A stretch of DNA of 64,000 nt. It comes from Rhododendron vialii. Taxonomy: Eukaryota; Streptophyta; Magnoliopsida; Ericales; Ericaceae. The stretch spans positions 9,954,501 to 10,018,500 of the forward strand of contig NC_080561.1 of assembly GCF_030253575.1 (NCBI RefSeq). Reading direction: 5' to 3'. Shown in pieces: positions 24,401 to 36,053 of this stretch; the stretch's first letter is position 1, and the number at the start of each line of letters is the position of its first letter. A program made the position numbers and the translations under genes. The notes beneath the pieces were generated by a model. The model ran no database searches and had not been told where the DNA came from. It was given only the letters and a program-made list of their open reading frames with translations.

Positions 24401-26929
24401 AAGTTATTTGATTATGCAGGACTTTCGGCTGCGAGATATTGACGATTATGAAAAATGGTATGGACAACCTCACAGAGCACCAGAGTTGCAGGTTGGGTTT
24501 TACATGTTTAACAAGAACATCTGATGCACAGATTTTAATGAATTTCCCCCTTTGAACATACATATCTACATGATAATATTGTTGGCACAATTTTTTGACG
24601 AATATTCTCCTTTCTTTCATCTAAATTTTCATTGTCTGCATGTGAACAACTCTCTTATTTTGTTTGGACCCAGAGAGAAGCTGTGTATGGTTTAACAGAG
24701 ATTTATAGAACCGATATCAAAGATGCTCGTCTTGTTGCAAATCCTGGTTGTTATCCAACTTCTATTCAGCTTCCTCTTGTTCCCTTGATAAAGGTTTGTA
24801 TTGTGGAACTCTTTTGCTAGGTAGAGCATTTTCTACTTATGACGAGTATATCATCAAAATGCATAAATACTAGCGAGCTTTGTTCACACTTTTTCTTCTT
24901 CTCATGAATCACACCCCTTGCTTTTTTGGATACCCTCTTGCTTGCAGGCTAACCTCATTAGAAGTGAAAACATTATTATTGATGCAAAATCGGGTGTTAG
25001 TGGAGCAGGTAAAATTATGGTGTCAGTGCATAATCTTGCATTCGCAGATATAATGTGACATTCATCTACGTTTGAGCAATTGCTGATATTATATGTGTTG
25101 TGCAGGGCGTGGCGCCAAGGAGGCAAATTTATACACTGAAATAGCTGAAGGGATTCATTCTTATGGTATTACCGGCCATCGTCATGGTTAGTATTTCCTC
25201 TCGACAAATCTGTCATTTGGGCTGTGATAATACTTCCTGATGGGGCATTATCCGACTTCCTTGCCTCAACCTGGAACATAAAATCTAATGTTAACTTAGG
25301 GGAACCATTTTGTGCATGGATTCCAGGTGGTTATTTACCATTATATGAGTTTACGATCCCTTTTGTACATTTGTGGCCAATCTCTATACTTTGGACTGCC
25401 CCCTTTTTTTCCATCTTTGCCCTTTCATTTGGGATCTAAACTGGAGTTTAATATTTTCAATTGCTATGATTGGTATTCGAGGATGTTTTGAGTGGCATCC
25501 TTACTTGTATTAGTAGTGATCTCATTTTGGTGATTTCCAGTGCCAGAAATCGAACAAGGATTAGCTGAGGCTGCGAATTCGAAAGTGACTGTCAGTTTCA
25601 CGCCTCACTTAATGCCAATGGTAGTACTATGCTTATACATATAGGATATTTTAGTGAACCTATTTGTGTTGCTAACTGCATTTCCTTATAGAGTCGTGGT
25701 ATGCAATCAAGTATTTACGTGGAATTAGCTCAAGGAGCATCAGTTGAGGATTTGCGCCAACATTTGAAAGTCTTTTATGAGGTGTGTAAATTGCGATCCA
25801 CTATAATACCGGATCAATCCTATTTATCAGATGTATCTCTGAATAGATCAATTCTTGAATGCACTACTGTAGTGTTTGATAAATCCATTGATATTCATGA
25901 CTGACTAGAGAATCACGTTATTGGATTTTGAGTTTAGGTTTTCCATTTCTTTTGACATGTCTGGGTTGGGGAGGGAGATAAGAAGATGCATGCAGCCAGA
26001 AGTGATCTTAGTTTGGTAACTGAAGAAGCTTCCTCTAGACAATTTGGGGAGCAAGAAATATGCATCATTACTCAAGTTGATGACCTAGGAGATCATCTGT
26101 TCACTTCCATGGTCTTGGTCTTTGCAAATTTCCATGTGTAGCGTTTGACAAACTAGTTTACAATTTGGTGTAGTTCAGAAATGGTCTTCACTCATCCCAA
26201 TCCAAGAGATATTCAGTCCTGCTCCATCTGTCCACCATCATTAGGTGTGACCCGATTGTATTGATGTGCATGCATAACCAATGGCCGATGCATGAATTTC
26301 ATGAAGTGGGCGCTAAATGCAAATTTTTAGGGAGTTTGGAAGGATTGATAAGAAATAACAATATTGAGGGAAAAAGTAAGACTATCAAGATTTTGAAGGA
26401 GATAAAGTAAGATTATCAATGTTTAGAAGGGGCCAAAACACGTGGGGAAAATGAGATTACGCTAATGTTTTCAGGGCGGTGGCCTCAGCCCCTACTACAT
26501 ACATTGCTTTCCTGACTTTCAATATGCTTATCTTTATATTTTGGTGATGATGGAGTAGACTTATTACTCGTCTGTCATTTCACTGTGCAGAATGAAGAAT
26601 TTGTAGTTTTGGGAAAGGAAAAAGAAGTTCCTCACACTCGTCATGTTCGCGGATCCAATTACTGCATTATGAATGTCTTTCCCGACCGAATTACTGGAAG
26701 AGCAATAATACTTTCTGTCGTATGTCTTCAACATCTTTTACTCCACTTTTATTATATGCTGGTGAACAATTCGGTTGCATTTTGTTTTTTGTTGGCTAAG
26801 CTCTAAAGAATTCTGTTGTAGATCGATAATCTCGTGAAGGGAGCTTCTGGTCAAGCTTTACAGAATCTTAACTTGATGATGGGAATTCCAGAGAATACAG
26901 GGCTTACCTACTTGCCTTTGTTTCCTTAG
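21430..26929 (+). CDS. argC: N-acetyl-gamma-glutamyl-phosphate reductase, plastid, 13 exons, 399 aa
   Basis: The enzyme reduces N-acetylglutamyl-5-phosphate to N-acetylglutamate semialdehyde with NADPH, the third step of arginine/ornithine synthesis in the chloroplast. Exons: 21430-21486, 22097-22252, 23269-23376, 23985-24071, 24288-24338, 24420-24491, 24674-24793, 24948-25008, 25106-25186, 25541-25620, 25692-25781, 26591-26719, 26822-26929; they total 1200 nt. The first 55 or so residues (Ser/Lys/Val-rich, few acids) look like a transit peptide. A Rossmann motif [10 protein letters not shown] follows at aa 60-69. The catalytic cysteine is in NPGCYP (C203), and the HRH block (262-264) contains the usual histidine. 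The C-terminus [17 protein letters not shown] is typical of the family. The length agrees with plant homologues of about 400 aa. Intron 11 (25782-26590) is the longest late intron and contains repeat-like sequence. Start ATG: first in frame, 13 bp after GCTTACTCC. Confidence 0.95.
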
Positions 26930-29763
26930 TACCTTTCTGTTTATGACCAATAACCATGTAAGTCTTCACATTTCAAAAGCCTCACTTTAGAATTTAACGT
27001 TAGGTGTAGATGCTCTTTTGCTTTCTGATTATGGTCTCGTAGTCATAGGCCAGAAAGCCACCGGGTTTCTTGGACACCTTTCACCCAAGATTTTTTAGTG
27101 ATGCATATGTTTGGCAACTTCTATCATAATACCAACAAAATATAGCTACAATAAACGTTCTCTGTGAAAAAAATTTAGGGTTTGGAAGAACAGAAAGAAA
27201 GAAGGGAGAGAAAAGAAAAGAGAAGAAAAATTAGGACTCTACACCTCAAATAAAGAAAGAAATGTTAAAGATAAATACGAGAATGCCCTGTGTAACTGAT
27301 ACACAGAATTAAGGAAAACAATAACAGAAACACGACAATGTAAAATTTTCAGTGATTTGGGCCCTGGATTTAGCATGCATTCGATGGATTCTTGAACCCT
27401 GGTTTGATGAGTAAGCTATGCTTTGCTTATAATTCATTATGATTTTTTTTTTATGCATGATGCCATATTTCCATGAACTGAAACAAAAAAAACGCAATTT
27501 TGACTTCTTGGAATATTAGAGGGAAAATCCCAGCCTCTTACTCTCTACTGAAAGACCATACAGGCAGGGTGGACCCACATAAACATGTGGCAGTTGGTAT
27601 GTAGATGGATATTATTAGATTGTGGGGTTAGATGGATTATCTGGGGTTCACTGCTCCTGTTTGGCATCTTAGTATATTGGATGGTGGTACCATGTCTTTT
27701 TGTTATCATCTTTGGCAGATACTTTAATCCAATGTTTTTTTTTTTTTTGGATCGGCTACTTTAATCCAATGTTAGATGTATGTAGATGACTGATATGTAG
27801 TTTTAGGCTGATGCTTGTCTTTTTTTTGCAGGCAAAGGTTAGGCGGGGTTTCTGCTTTCAAAATAAGAGCCTCTGCATTCAATACTCGTTCAGAGCTGTT
27901 AATCACGAAAGTACGTATGCTATCCGATGGAAAACAAGAATGGTGGAGTCCAGAGATCGTCATTACCCTGGCTTGAGCTCTTATCTACAACACTTTCTGT
28001 TCTTTGTTTTTGGAGTATTGTGATCTTCTCCAGTAAGAATATGAAGATAATTTATGTATTAGTGAAGAAATAATCCAAATAATGGTTCAAATGCTCGGCC
28101 CGCCCCAAAATCCAGGGTTCTGAATGAGGACTTCGTATCTCGATGAAGTTCTGGATTTGAAACATTTGCATTTCCATGTCAATGTGCATTTCATAGTGTT
28201 GTGCCAAAAATTACTCAAGAGGGTGCAATTGTTTTTCTTCATTCGAGTTTGACATAGAAAATGGAAAGAATACAAATACCTCTTAATTGTTTGTAAAAAA
28301 TTCCTTGATGTGTGGTGAGGAAGGGACCTAACTATAGGGCCTCGAGCAAGCCAAAAAGGAGGACATCGTTCTTTCACATGAGGTGGATATAGCAGGAGTG
28401 TTTAATAATTTTTGACCTTTAAGGTAATTAAGTTCGATAATCAGGTTCCGTTTCACTAAGCCTTTTTATTCAATAAGTACTTATTTTGCAATTTTGAAAG
28501 GAGAAATAAGAACCCTTGAAAGTGTGCTTCTGTTGGCGCTTTTGCGTTAAGGGCAAATTGGTTATAACCACGAGATTTAGTTGATATTTGGGGGTGTCAA
28601 CTACCATGTTCATTGCTAAATTGGGTATCGTTATTACTAAGTGTACAGCAAAATTCCTTGGCCGTTTTCATCAATGGTACATGGCTCTTGGTGAGTACCG
28701 TTAGTTACAGCTTAAACAACTGCCAAAACTTGATCAATTCATCTCAGTCTTACATACTGAATTTCTTAGAGATCGTAACAACACAAAAGAGTTTGTTCGA
28801 GAGAAATATCTAAACATGAAGTGTTGGTCATTCAACATAAAGTGTTGTTCATTCAAAAGAAAAGATTTAGAAATTCATTATGACCGTATGTCTTAGAGAT
28901 TTACAATGGAGAGATGCCCTCCTTTTAGAGGTATGAAAGGAGAAAATACTAGCAAAAATATATTCTTCCTTACATCATTGCTTATATCACACCTTACTTT
29001 GCGTCAATAATACTACACACTTACGATAACGCACATTTATCACCATTCAGGAAGGTTTCCAGGAGGTGGTACACATAATTGAACTTACTATTCCACCTGT
29101 GATACATAATTCACCCATTCCTAAAGGAATGACATGACTAAAAGTAAAGCACTACTTTTACTTTATTTCACTTCACATTTTATATTACATCACACAAAAG
29201 TAAATAAACATATACCACACAAAAGAGACAGTTGGCCTATGCTTCAACTCTTCACCGATCTTCAACAAGGCGGAAATTCTCGTTTTCCATGCATACATGT
29301 TCTTGAGGCTCGGATGAGTATTCTTGTTTCGCATTTATGAATTTCTTTCTTTAGAAAAGGTAGAGAGTGAAGAAGTAGTCTAGCATGCAACTATATACGC
29401 GTTTTCTTTGCTGTTTGGATGATTAATGATCTGAGGGAGTTAAGTTTTTTCCCTTTTTCGACAGTCGTTGGTCAGGGAGTTTTGTTCGAGGGCTTCGGAG
29501 ATTCATAAAATGGGTTTTGGTTTCGGGGAGAATCCAGTTTCTGGGTGTTTCCTTGAGTGCTTTACAGATTCCGCAATGGGTTTCGATTCAATGTAGTCGC
29601 CCTACATAGAGAAGATCCATAATCATGAGCGATGGCGAAGCCGTCAGAGGCTGAAGCAGTAGTAGCTTCTAGGACGAAACCGAGCAGCTATGATAGGCGG
29701 GCGAAGGGAGCAAGACCAAGCCGAGCCACTAGCAGTGTGGCGAAGGAAGCCTACTATACATTG
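26930..29763. other. Intergenic region downstream of argC
   Basis: The argC 3'UTR should occupy the first few hundred bases. No gene is recognised after it. Splice-like TTTTTTGCAG at 27822-27831 precedes an open stretch to 28023 with no known domain; it may be an alternative 3' exon or chance. Poly-T tracts at about 27446 and 27736 with a nearby short direct repeat (ACTTTAATCCAATGTT at 27722 and 27760) suggest slippage or a small insertion. The rest is low-complexity AT-rich DNA. Confidence 0.4.
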
Positions 29764-29880
29764 GGGCGTGTGTATTAATTGGTGAATTTGAGTTATATAA
29801 ACTGAACTGAGGTGAGGAGAATGAATGAGAGTGATAGAGGTGCTTGGGTAGTGGGACGGGGAATGCACTGGAAAATGATA
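29764..29880 (-). repeat. Copy 1 of an inverted dispersed repeat (partner at 39904-40020)
   Basis: The reverse complement of this stretch matches 39904-40020 closely, with shared words TCATTTTCCAGTGCAT, CCCGTCCCACTACCCA, GCACCTCTATCACT and CATTCATTCTCCTCACCTCA. No coding function is seen in either copy. Confidence 0.75.
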
Positions 29881-29963
29881 TGGAAAATTTTAAAACCAGC
29901 TCAATGAACTGACAATAATATAAGTATATGAATGTGTATTAAAAGGTAGATAGGGGAATTTTT

Positions 29964-32506
29964 AGGCCGGCCCCAAAAAGTAGGCTTGGACTTAATTTAG
30001 TCATGACAAAAATATTTCTTCTTTATTTTAATCTTTTTTCTTGACTTTTCATGCATTTATACTATTTTGGCTATTCTTCTTAACTTTTTGTATACATGTC
30101 AATTTTTAGTAAAATTTATATTTTTAGAATCAACTCCTGACTCATATTATTTCGGACAAAAATACCTTTGGCTATGAGAACTGTCAATTTTCATAGCCAT
30201 TAACATAATATTTCAGACAAAAATATTCCCGCTAGTTCACATAGCCCAAATTAACATATTATTTTGGACAAAAATACCCCTGAATTATGACTATGAGAAC
30301 TGAGGCTATGAGAGCTATTTTTTAGAATCAATTCCTGAATCATATTATTTCGGACAAAAATACTTTTGGCTATGTAAATTGGCTATGAGAATTGCCAAGT
30401 CTCATAATCAGTTCTATAAGAACTGAGTAGAACTGCTCAATGCTCATAATCAGTTCTATGAGAATTGGCTTTGAGAAGTGATTGGTCTCATAGATAACTA
30501 ATTTTGTGAACTGGTTATGAAAATTGGACTATGTGAACCGAAAAATACACAGTTCACATAATCTTACCACACATTAAAACACACAATTCTCATAAAAAAT
30601 ATATAGTTCTCATAGAAAATACACGGTTCTAATAGACAGTTCTCATGGACAATACATAGTTCTCATAAAAAAAATACGCAGTTCTCATAGATCTCATGAA
30701 CAACACACAGTTCTCATAGATAAATACACAGTTCTCATAGAAAATACACATACGAACAAAAAATAAAAAAAAACAAAAAGGTAATCAAAATCAAATGTAA
30801 TTATAAATGTTCTCACCGCCGTGTCTTAAAAAAATAATCAAAGTAAAAAAGTAATAGTTCATATAGGATAAATTGATTTAGAATTGAATTTTTAACTGTC
30901 AAGTCTTATAATCAGTTCAGTTCTCATAGAGAACTAGCTATGTGAACTGTCAATTCTCATAGTCAGTTCTATGAAAACTGTCAGTTTTCATAGAGTACTA
31001 GCTTTATGAACTGGTTATAAGAACTGGACTATGTGAATTGGCTATATAAACTAGTTCTCATAGATAATTCTCATAGAAAATACACAGTTCTGGTAGAAAA
31101 TACATAGTTCTAGTAGGAAAATACATAATTCTCAAATAAAATACACACACGAACAAAAATTATTTTGGACAAAATACCCATGAATTGTGGCTATGAGAAT
31201 TGAGGTTATAATACCTGAGGAGAGCTATGAAAACTGAGTCTATGAGAACTTTGGCTATGAGAACTAACTATGAGAACTAAGGCTATGAGAATTGGGCTAT
31301 GAGAATAGTTTACGTAGCCTCATCAAACACTTAAATAAACAGTTCTCATAGAAAATACATAGTTTTCATAGACAGTTATCATGAACAATACACAGTTCTC
31401 ATAGACAATTCTCAAAGAAAAATACACAATTCTCATAGAAAATGCACAGTTCTCATACAAAAATATATAGTTCTCATAAACAATTCTCATAGAAAAATAC
31501 ACAATTCTCATAGAAAAATACACACACAAATAAAAATTGAACTAACAATAATAATAATCAAATACAAATCCATCCATATCGCAGCTTACATAGTTCCTAA
31601 TTAAAAAAAAAGTAAAAGAAATCCAAACCTGAAATTTAACTTTCAAGATTTACATAGTTCCTGATATCTATAAAAAAAAAGATTTACATATAGTTCCAAA
31701 ACTGAACTTTAAGGAATCTATCAATCTCAGCATCATGTCTCTGTAATTCACGATGGATCTCATCTCACTACTATACGACCGAGAAAAGGCAAGTCATTTG
31801 ACGAAGCCAATTGACCATTGTCAAGTGATAAAGTTAAACCAGTGGACACCGATCGTGCTTAATTGAAAGAAATCCACCGACAATATCTGCGAATTGTTCT
31901 CCATGAAATCCTACACTTTCAATCTCTCTTTGCTCGATTCGAAACCGTAGTTTCATGGCAATCTCTTTTTACACAAGCGGCGACAAAGAATTGTGTTATA
32001 GGGATCGACAGTGGCCTCGTCTCATTGGAGTACTTCTTGGAGGTGCGGCTAGTGTTCGATGTAAGTTGATCTTTATTAAAACAAACGGAGGTGGGAGAAT
32101 CGAGCATCGATGGCAGAATATTTCCATGGTATGTCGATTTAGCGATGGCAATAGCAGCACTGCCTTCAAACCACCTTTACTGTTCGCTGAATCGCCATCG
32201 CGGTTGAAGAAGTAGAATCCACGCCTTGGTGGCGACGGTGGCTTGTGAATCGAAGAGAGAGATCGGAGAGGAGACGGCGGCCGTGGTCGGCGTTGTTCCA
32301 TCGGTGGAGGGAGAGCGAGAGAGAGGAGTTGGTGTGTCGGTGACAGTGGTTTAGAGAGAGAGAGAGGAGGAGGGGTTTCAGTTTTTACGTTTGGTCGTGG
32401 AGTGTATCGGGGGTAAAAAAGTCCTCAAGTAACAGACCCGAGTCATCCAGCTTCGGAAAAATATTTCAGGGTTGATATCAAACCAAGCCTAAAAAGGAGG
32501 ATCGGC
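29964..32506. mobile_element. Probable non-autonomous DNA element of about 2.5 kb with degenerate TIRs
   Basis: The left end reads GGCCGGCCCCAAAAAGTAGG followed by CTTGG. The reverse complement of the right end reads GGCCGATCCTCCTTTTTAGG followed by CTTGG; both continue to an ATATTT block. The interior (30120-31530) is filled with a short motif in both orientations. The last 700 bp (about 31750-32400) is less repetitive and more GC-rich, as if host sequence had been captured, but I recognise no protein there. No transposase is present. A target duplication is not convincing, so boundaries and class are tentative. Confidence 0.45.
30160..31525. repeat. Array of TTCTCATAG / CTATGAGAA motifs
   Basis: Dozens of near-identical short units occur. 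On the plus strand the form CTATGAGAACTG dominates at about 30170-30540 and 31180-31310; the form CAGTTCTCATAG dominates at about 30550-30750, 31050-31140 and 31330-31525. Spacing is irregular (about 20-40 bp), often with ACACA or AAAATA between units. It resembles an array of binding sites or an expanding subterminal repeat rather than a satellite with fixed period. Confidence 0.8.
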
Positions 32507-32824
32507 CTCTAATTTTCCAATAAAAATTTCACATAAATATGTGTTTTCCTTGTCTTATAGTGTACTTATCAATATGTGTTTTCCTAGCCCAGTGGACTGA
32601 CAATAGCAAGACCGCTTTTGGTGGTTGGTGTTGTTTCAATAAAACAGTGACAATCGTTGGACTTGTATCTTTTCTTTGATAGATTAAGGATGTCTTGGGC
32701 TTATATTAAGATTTTTGTTTCAAAAAAAAGAAAGAATTGCTCTAGACTAATGGAATTCAGCACAATTCATCTATAATTTTCGACAATGCAAAGCCCAAAC
32801 TTTTTCCCTAATGGAGTAGCAGTA
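32507..32824. other. Intergenic, nothing recognised
   Basis: The sequence is AT-rich with a short direct repeat of ATATGTGTTTTCCT at 32537 and 32573. No frame or RNA gene is supported. Confidence 0.4.
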
Positions 32825-33190
32825 TTGGTTCACGAACAAGGTTGGGCTTTTATCGTACGTTTGGTTTGACAACAAACTTTCGGTTGGACCAAGAGGTTTT
32901 GGTTAGGTGGAAACTCAGAACCTAGTTGGACAAGGCCCATGTTCGAATCTCCTTAGCATTTTAGTGGGACGAAACATACTTCTAGCATCATCTATATGTG
33001 GGGCGGGACTTTACCTTCAGTCCCGACATCGTTGCACCTGAATCCCAATAAAAGACTACGGGGACTCGAACATGGACATTGTCCGACCAGGTTCTGAGTT
33101 TCAACCGAACCAAACCCTATTGGTCCAACAGAAAGTTCGCTGTCAAAGCCAATGTACAATAAAGCCCAATCTTCTTCGTGAGCCGGAAGG
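32825..33190. mobile_element. Foldback element
   Basis: The left arm (about 32828-32955) and the right arm (about 33060-33185) are inverted copies. Shared words on one strand are TTGGGCTTT, TTGGACCAA, TTTGGTT, GAAACTCAGAACCT, TTGGACAA or TCGGACAA, and CCATGTTCGA. The loop of about 100 bp contains AATCCCAATAAAAGACTACG. The frames on both strands here (for example 32992-33225, 33072-33326) are consequences of the palindrome, not genes. Confidence 0.6.
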
Positions 33191-33575
33191 CCTATGGAAC
33201 CAATGCCTGCTGTTAGGAGGGACAAAATGTTTGGGCTTTGAAAAAACAGGCACCATTTTCAGCATCCCCAAAATCAGCAACCCATGGGGCTTGCTCGTGC
33301 AATATAGTGAGCATTGGACAAAATAAAATACGGTAAATTGGGCTAGAGTCCGTTTTGAAGGTGTTTTTGGGTGTTTAGTCCAGGCCAATGTGTAATAGTG
33401 GTGAAGATCCATTATTGTAACATTTATTAGGTCTACAGTCCATTTCTAGACCAAAATGCCCTGACTGGCATGTATATATCATGTGTTATTTTTAATTTTT
33501 GTTCCCTGCTGCTTTTCAACGCAACGTGCCAACCGTTTCTAGATCTCGAGCAGCACGATCACGAGCTTGCTGGTG

Positions 33576-33577
<2 letters not shown>

Positions 33578-33623
<46 letters not shown>

Positions 33624-33634
33624 ATCACAGCTCA

Positions 33635-33686
<52 letters not shown>
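33578..33686. repeat. CT microsatellite in two runs
   Basis: (CT)n runs at about 33578-33619 and 33637-33686 are separated by CGTGATCACAGCTCAGTT. The following 150 bp repeats a CACGATCT/GATCACGATC word. The Leu/Ser or Arg/Glu repeat frames seen here are translation artefacts of the repeat. Confidence 0.9.
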
Positions 33687-33690
<4 letters not shown>

Positions 33691-33957
33691 CCCGCGATCA
33701 TAACTCAGTTCTGAATCACGATCACTTTCACGATCTCGATTCTGTATTGCGATCATGATCTCGTTTCCCTTTGTGACGATCTCTCCCAATCAAGATCACG
33801 ATCTTTCTCAATTAAGATCACGATCTTTCTCTTCGAAGTTTTTTTCTATTCGTGATCTCTGTAGTGATGTTTCTCTGTCGTTGTGTTCTTCTCTGTCTCA
33901 ATTATTGTTTTGATTTTTATTGTGTTCTTCTATTTTTACGTTTATAGAGTTTATTTG

Positions 33958-34285
33958 CTGAGATAGCGTTATCTATTGCTTTATTCTGGTAAATACTGAG
34001 ATTATTTTTTGTTGAGATAACATTATCTATTACTTTATTCTGGTAGATACAGAAATTATTGATGCTGAGATATGTGTATCACAATGAACTATATTTGCTG
34101 AGATACTATTATCTGTTTCTATTTTTGTTTATTTACTAAGATAGCATTATATCTATTTCTTTGTTCTGGTAGATACTGAGACTGGTTTTGTTGAGATAAT
34201 ATTATCTATTGCTTTGTTCTCATAAATAGACTACTTTTTTGAGATATGTGTATCTGATTTGTTTATTTTGATATAATGTTATCTG
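33958..34285. repeat. Left array of GAGATA...TATCT palindromes
   Basis: About eight imperfect palindromes of the form GAGATAnnnnTATCT occur (33960, 34014, 34069, 34101, 34139, 34194, 34241, 34270), usually followed by TTGCTTTATTCTGGT-like sequence. They sit directly upstream of the MULE transposase fragment and mirror the array on its other side. Confidence 0.75.
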
Positions 34286-34315
34286 TTTGCAGACTGAACT
34301 ATTTTTGAAGTTGAA

Positions 34316-35026
34316 ATGGATTCTTCTATTCTTCAATTGTGCAAGTATGGATCCTATAGTCTTGTTGTTAAGGTGACAGAAGGTTATCAATTTGAGTATC
34401 TTATTGAAAGTATTTCTAACAAGTGGAATGGTTTGGTGTCAATGAGGTTATTGTATTCTGTTTGTGATCATCTTAATATACTCCTTGAGAATGATGATGA
34501 TTTTCGTAATATGATGGATTTTGCTGCTGCATATGGTGCTCGTTGTGTTGAGATATCTGTTGAAGACGGTAATTGTAGAGTTAGTAGCAGTTTTGAAATC
34601 GGTGAAAGCAGTCGTAGCAATGAAAATGGTGGAGTAACTAGTAGTTCACATTCTGAAATTGTTGAGGATCCTCTTGAAAAGTTTTGTCCTCATCATGAGA
34701 CAAAAAGACTTTCTGCTGATTGGATGTGTTTGATTAGTCATGTTGGTCAATAATTTAGAGGTGGTGTTAAGGATTTTAGGTTATCTTTATGTAAGTATGC
34801 AATTGAAGTTGGATTTAGGTTCAAGTATTTGAGGAATGACCAATCAAGAATGACAACTGAGTGTGCTTTTAAGGCAGATTGGTGTAAATGGTTTGTTCAT
34901 GCAATTCTAGACAAATCAAATCATTTTTTTTGCATTAAGGAGCTTGAAAAAGAACATAGATGTGGTGCTACAATTTGTATAATGGCACACCAAGTAGTTA
35001 CCTGTACTGCAAATATTTTGGTTTAA
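34316..35026 (+). pseudogene. MuDR-type transposase N-terminal fragment with one in-frame stop
   Basis: Reading from ATG 34316, one frame continues to 35026 with a single TAA at 34751-34753. The first 60 or so residues resemble the PB1-like domain found at the N-terminus of many plant MULE proteins. After the stop, the frame reads FRGGVKDFRLSLCKYAIEVG, KYLRNDQSRMTTECAFKADW, CKWFVHA and KELEKEHRCG, the pattern of the MuDR N-terminal DNA-binding domain. The DDE catalytic core, SWIM finger and zinc knuckle are absent, so it cannot encode an active transposase. A TTTGCAG at 34286-34292 could be a leader splice acceptor. The fragment is probably from a lineage different from the full MULE at 48618-57990. 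Confidence 0.75.
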
Positions 35027-35112
35027 CATCCTTTTCCTTCACCTCTTTTACGTCTTCTTCCTCCTCATTTTCTTCTTCTTCTTCTTCTTCCTCTTCCAGT
35101 TGTTATTCCTCT

Positions 35113-35910
35113 TGAGATAGCGTTATCTCTTTTAATTTTTGTGAAATTTACTGGCTGAAATGTATTGGTTGAGATACTGTTAAAACGGATGAGATAATAG
35201 TATCTCAACCAATTCAATTCACAAATAAACTTAGGGATAAAGCAAGAGATAGTAATATCACAATGTAAACACATGCGAAAACTCCATTTCACAATATTTA
35301 ACATGTTTTCTGTCATTTTTCTTGTTAAAACAGATGAGATAATAGTATCTCAGCCAATTCAATTCACAAATAAACTAAGAGATAACTCTATCTGCCAGAA
35401 ATATAGTGTATCGACAAAAATAAAGCAAGAGATAACAGTATCTCAGATAAATAGTGTTGGTATCTCATAAACTTAATAGAGAAATAATGTTATCTCATCA
35501 AAAACATTTTCTGATTGTATTTTACAACAAGAGATAAAGCAAGAGATAGTAATATCACAATGTAAACACATGCAAATACTTCATTACACAATATTTAACA
35601 TGTTATCTATTATTTTTTCTTGTTAAAACAGATGAGATAATAATATCTCAGCCAATTCAATTCACAAATAAAGTAAGAGATAACTATATTTGCCAAAAAT
35701 ATAGTGTATCGACAAAAATAAAGCAAGAGATAACAGTGTCTTAGCTAAATAGTGTTGGTATCTCACAAACTGAATAAAGAGATAATGTTATCTCATCGAA
35801 AATATTTTATGGTTGTATTTTACAACAAAGGATAAGGACTGGAACCACTATGAAAAGTTAAATAGTGTTGGTATCTCACAAACTGAATAAAGAGATAATA
35901 TTATCTCATC
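35113..35910. repeat. Right array of GAGATA...TATCTC palindromes
   Basis: About fifteen units such as GAGATAGCGTTATCTC, GAGATAATAGTATCTCA and GAGATAACAGTATCTCA occur, many followed by GCCAATTCAATTCACAAATA. The section 35170-35470 is partly duplicated as 35475-35800 (shared AAAGCAAGAGATAGTAATAT, ATATTTAACATGTT). The unit core is the same as in the left array at 33958-34285. Confidence 0.75.
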
Positions 35911-36053
35911 GAAAATATTTTATGGTTGTATTTTACAACAAAGGATAAGGACTGGAACCACTATGAAAAGTTAAATAGTGTTGGTATCTCACAAACTGGG
36001 TATTTTTGGAACGCGTGTCCATATAAGGACTAGAACCACTATGAAAAGTTTAG
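35756..36053. repeat. 113-bp tandem duplication at the end of the palindrome array
   Basis: The block holding TATGGTTGTATTTTACAACA, AAGGATAAGGACTGGAACCA and ATAGTGTTGGTATCTCACAA occurs at about 35809 and again at about 35922, with a third partial copy (AAGGACTAGAACCACTATGA) near 36026. Confidence 0.75.

Noticed and set aside
27811-28023. Possible extra exon after argC (TTTTTTGCAG then an open stretch)
   Set aside because: argC has a full C-terminus and stop at 26929; the stretch has no domain. It may be a 3'UTR exon, but that cannot be seen from sequence.
31996-32301. Pro/Arg-rich frame at the GC-rich end of the motif-array element
   Set aside because: Overlapping frames on both strands and no domain; the openness follows from local composition.
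34316-35026. A functional stand-alone DNA-binding gene derived from the MULE fragment
   Set aside because: A TAA interrupts the frame between the PB1-like part and the DNA-binding part, and no splice pair to bypass it is evident.
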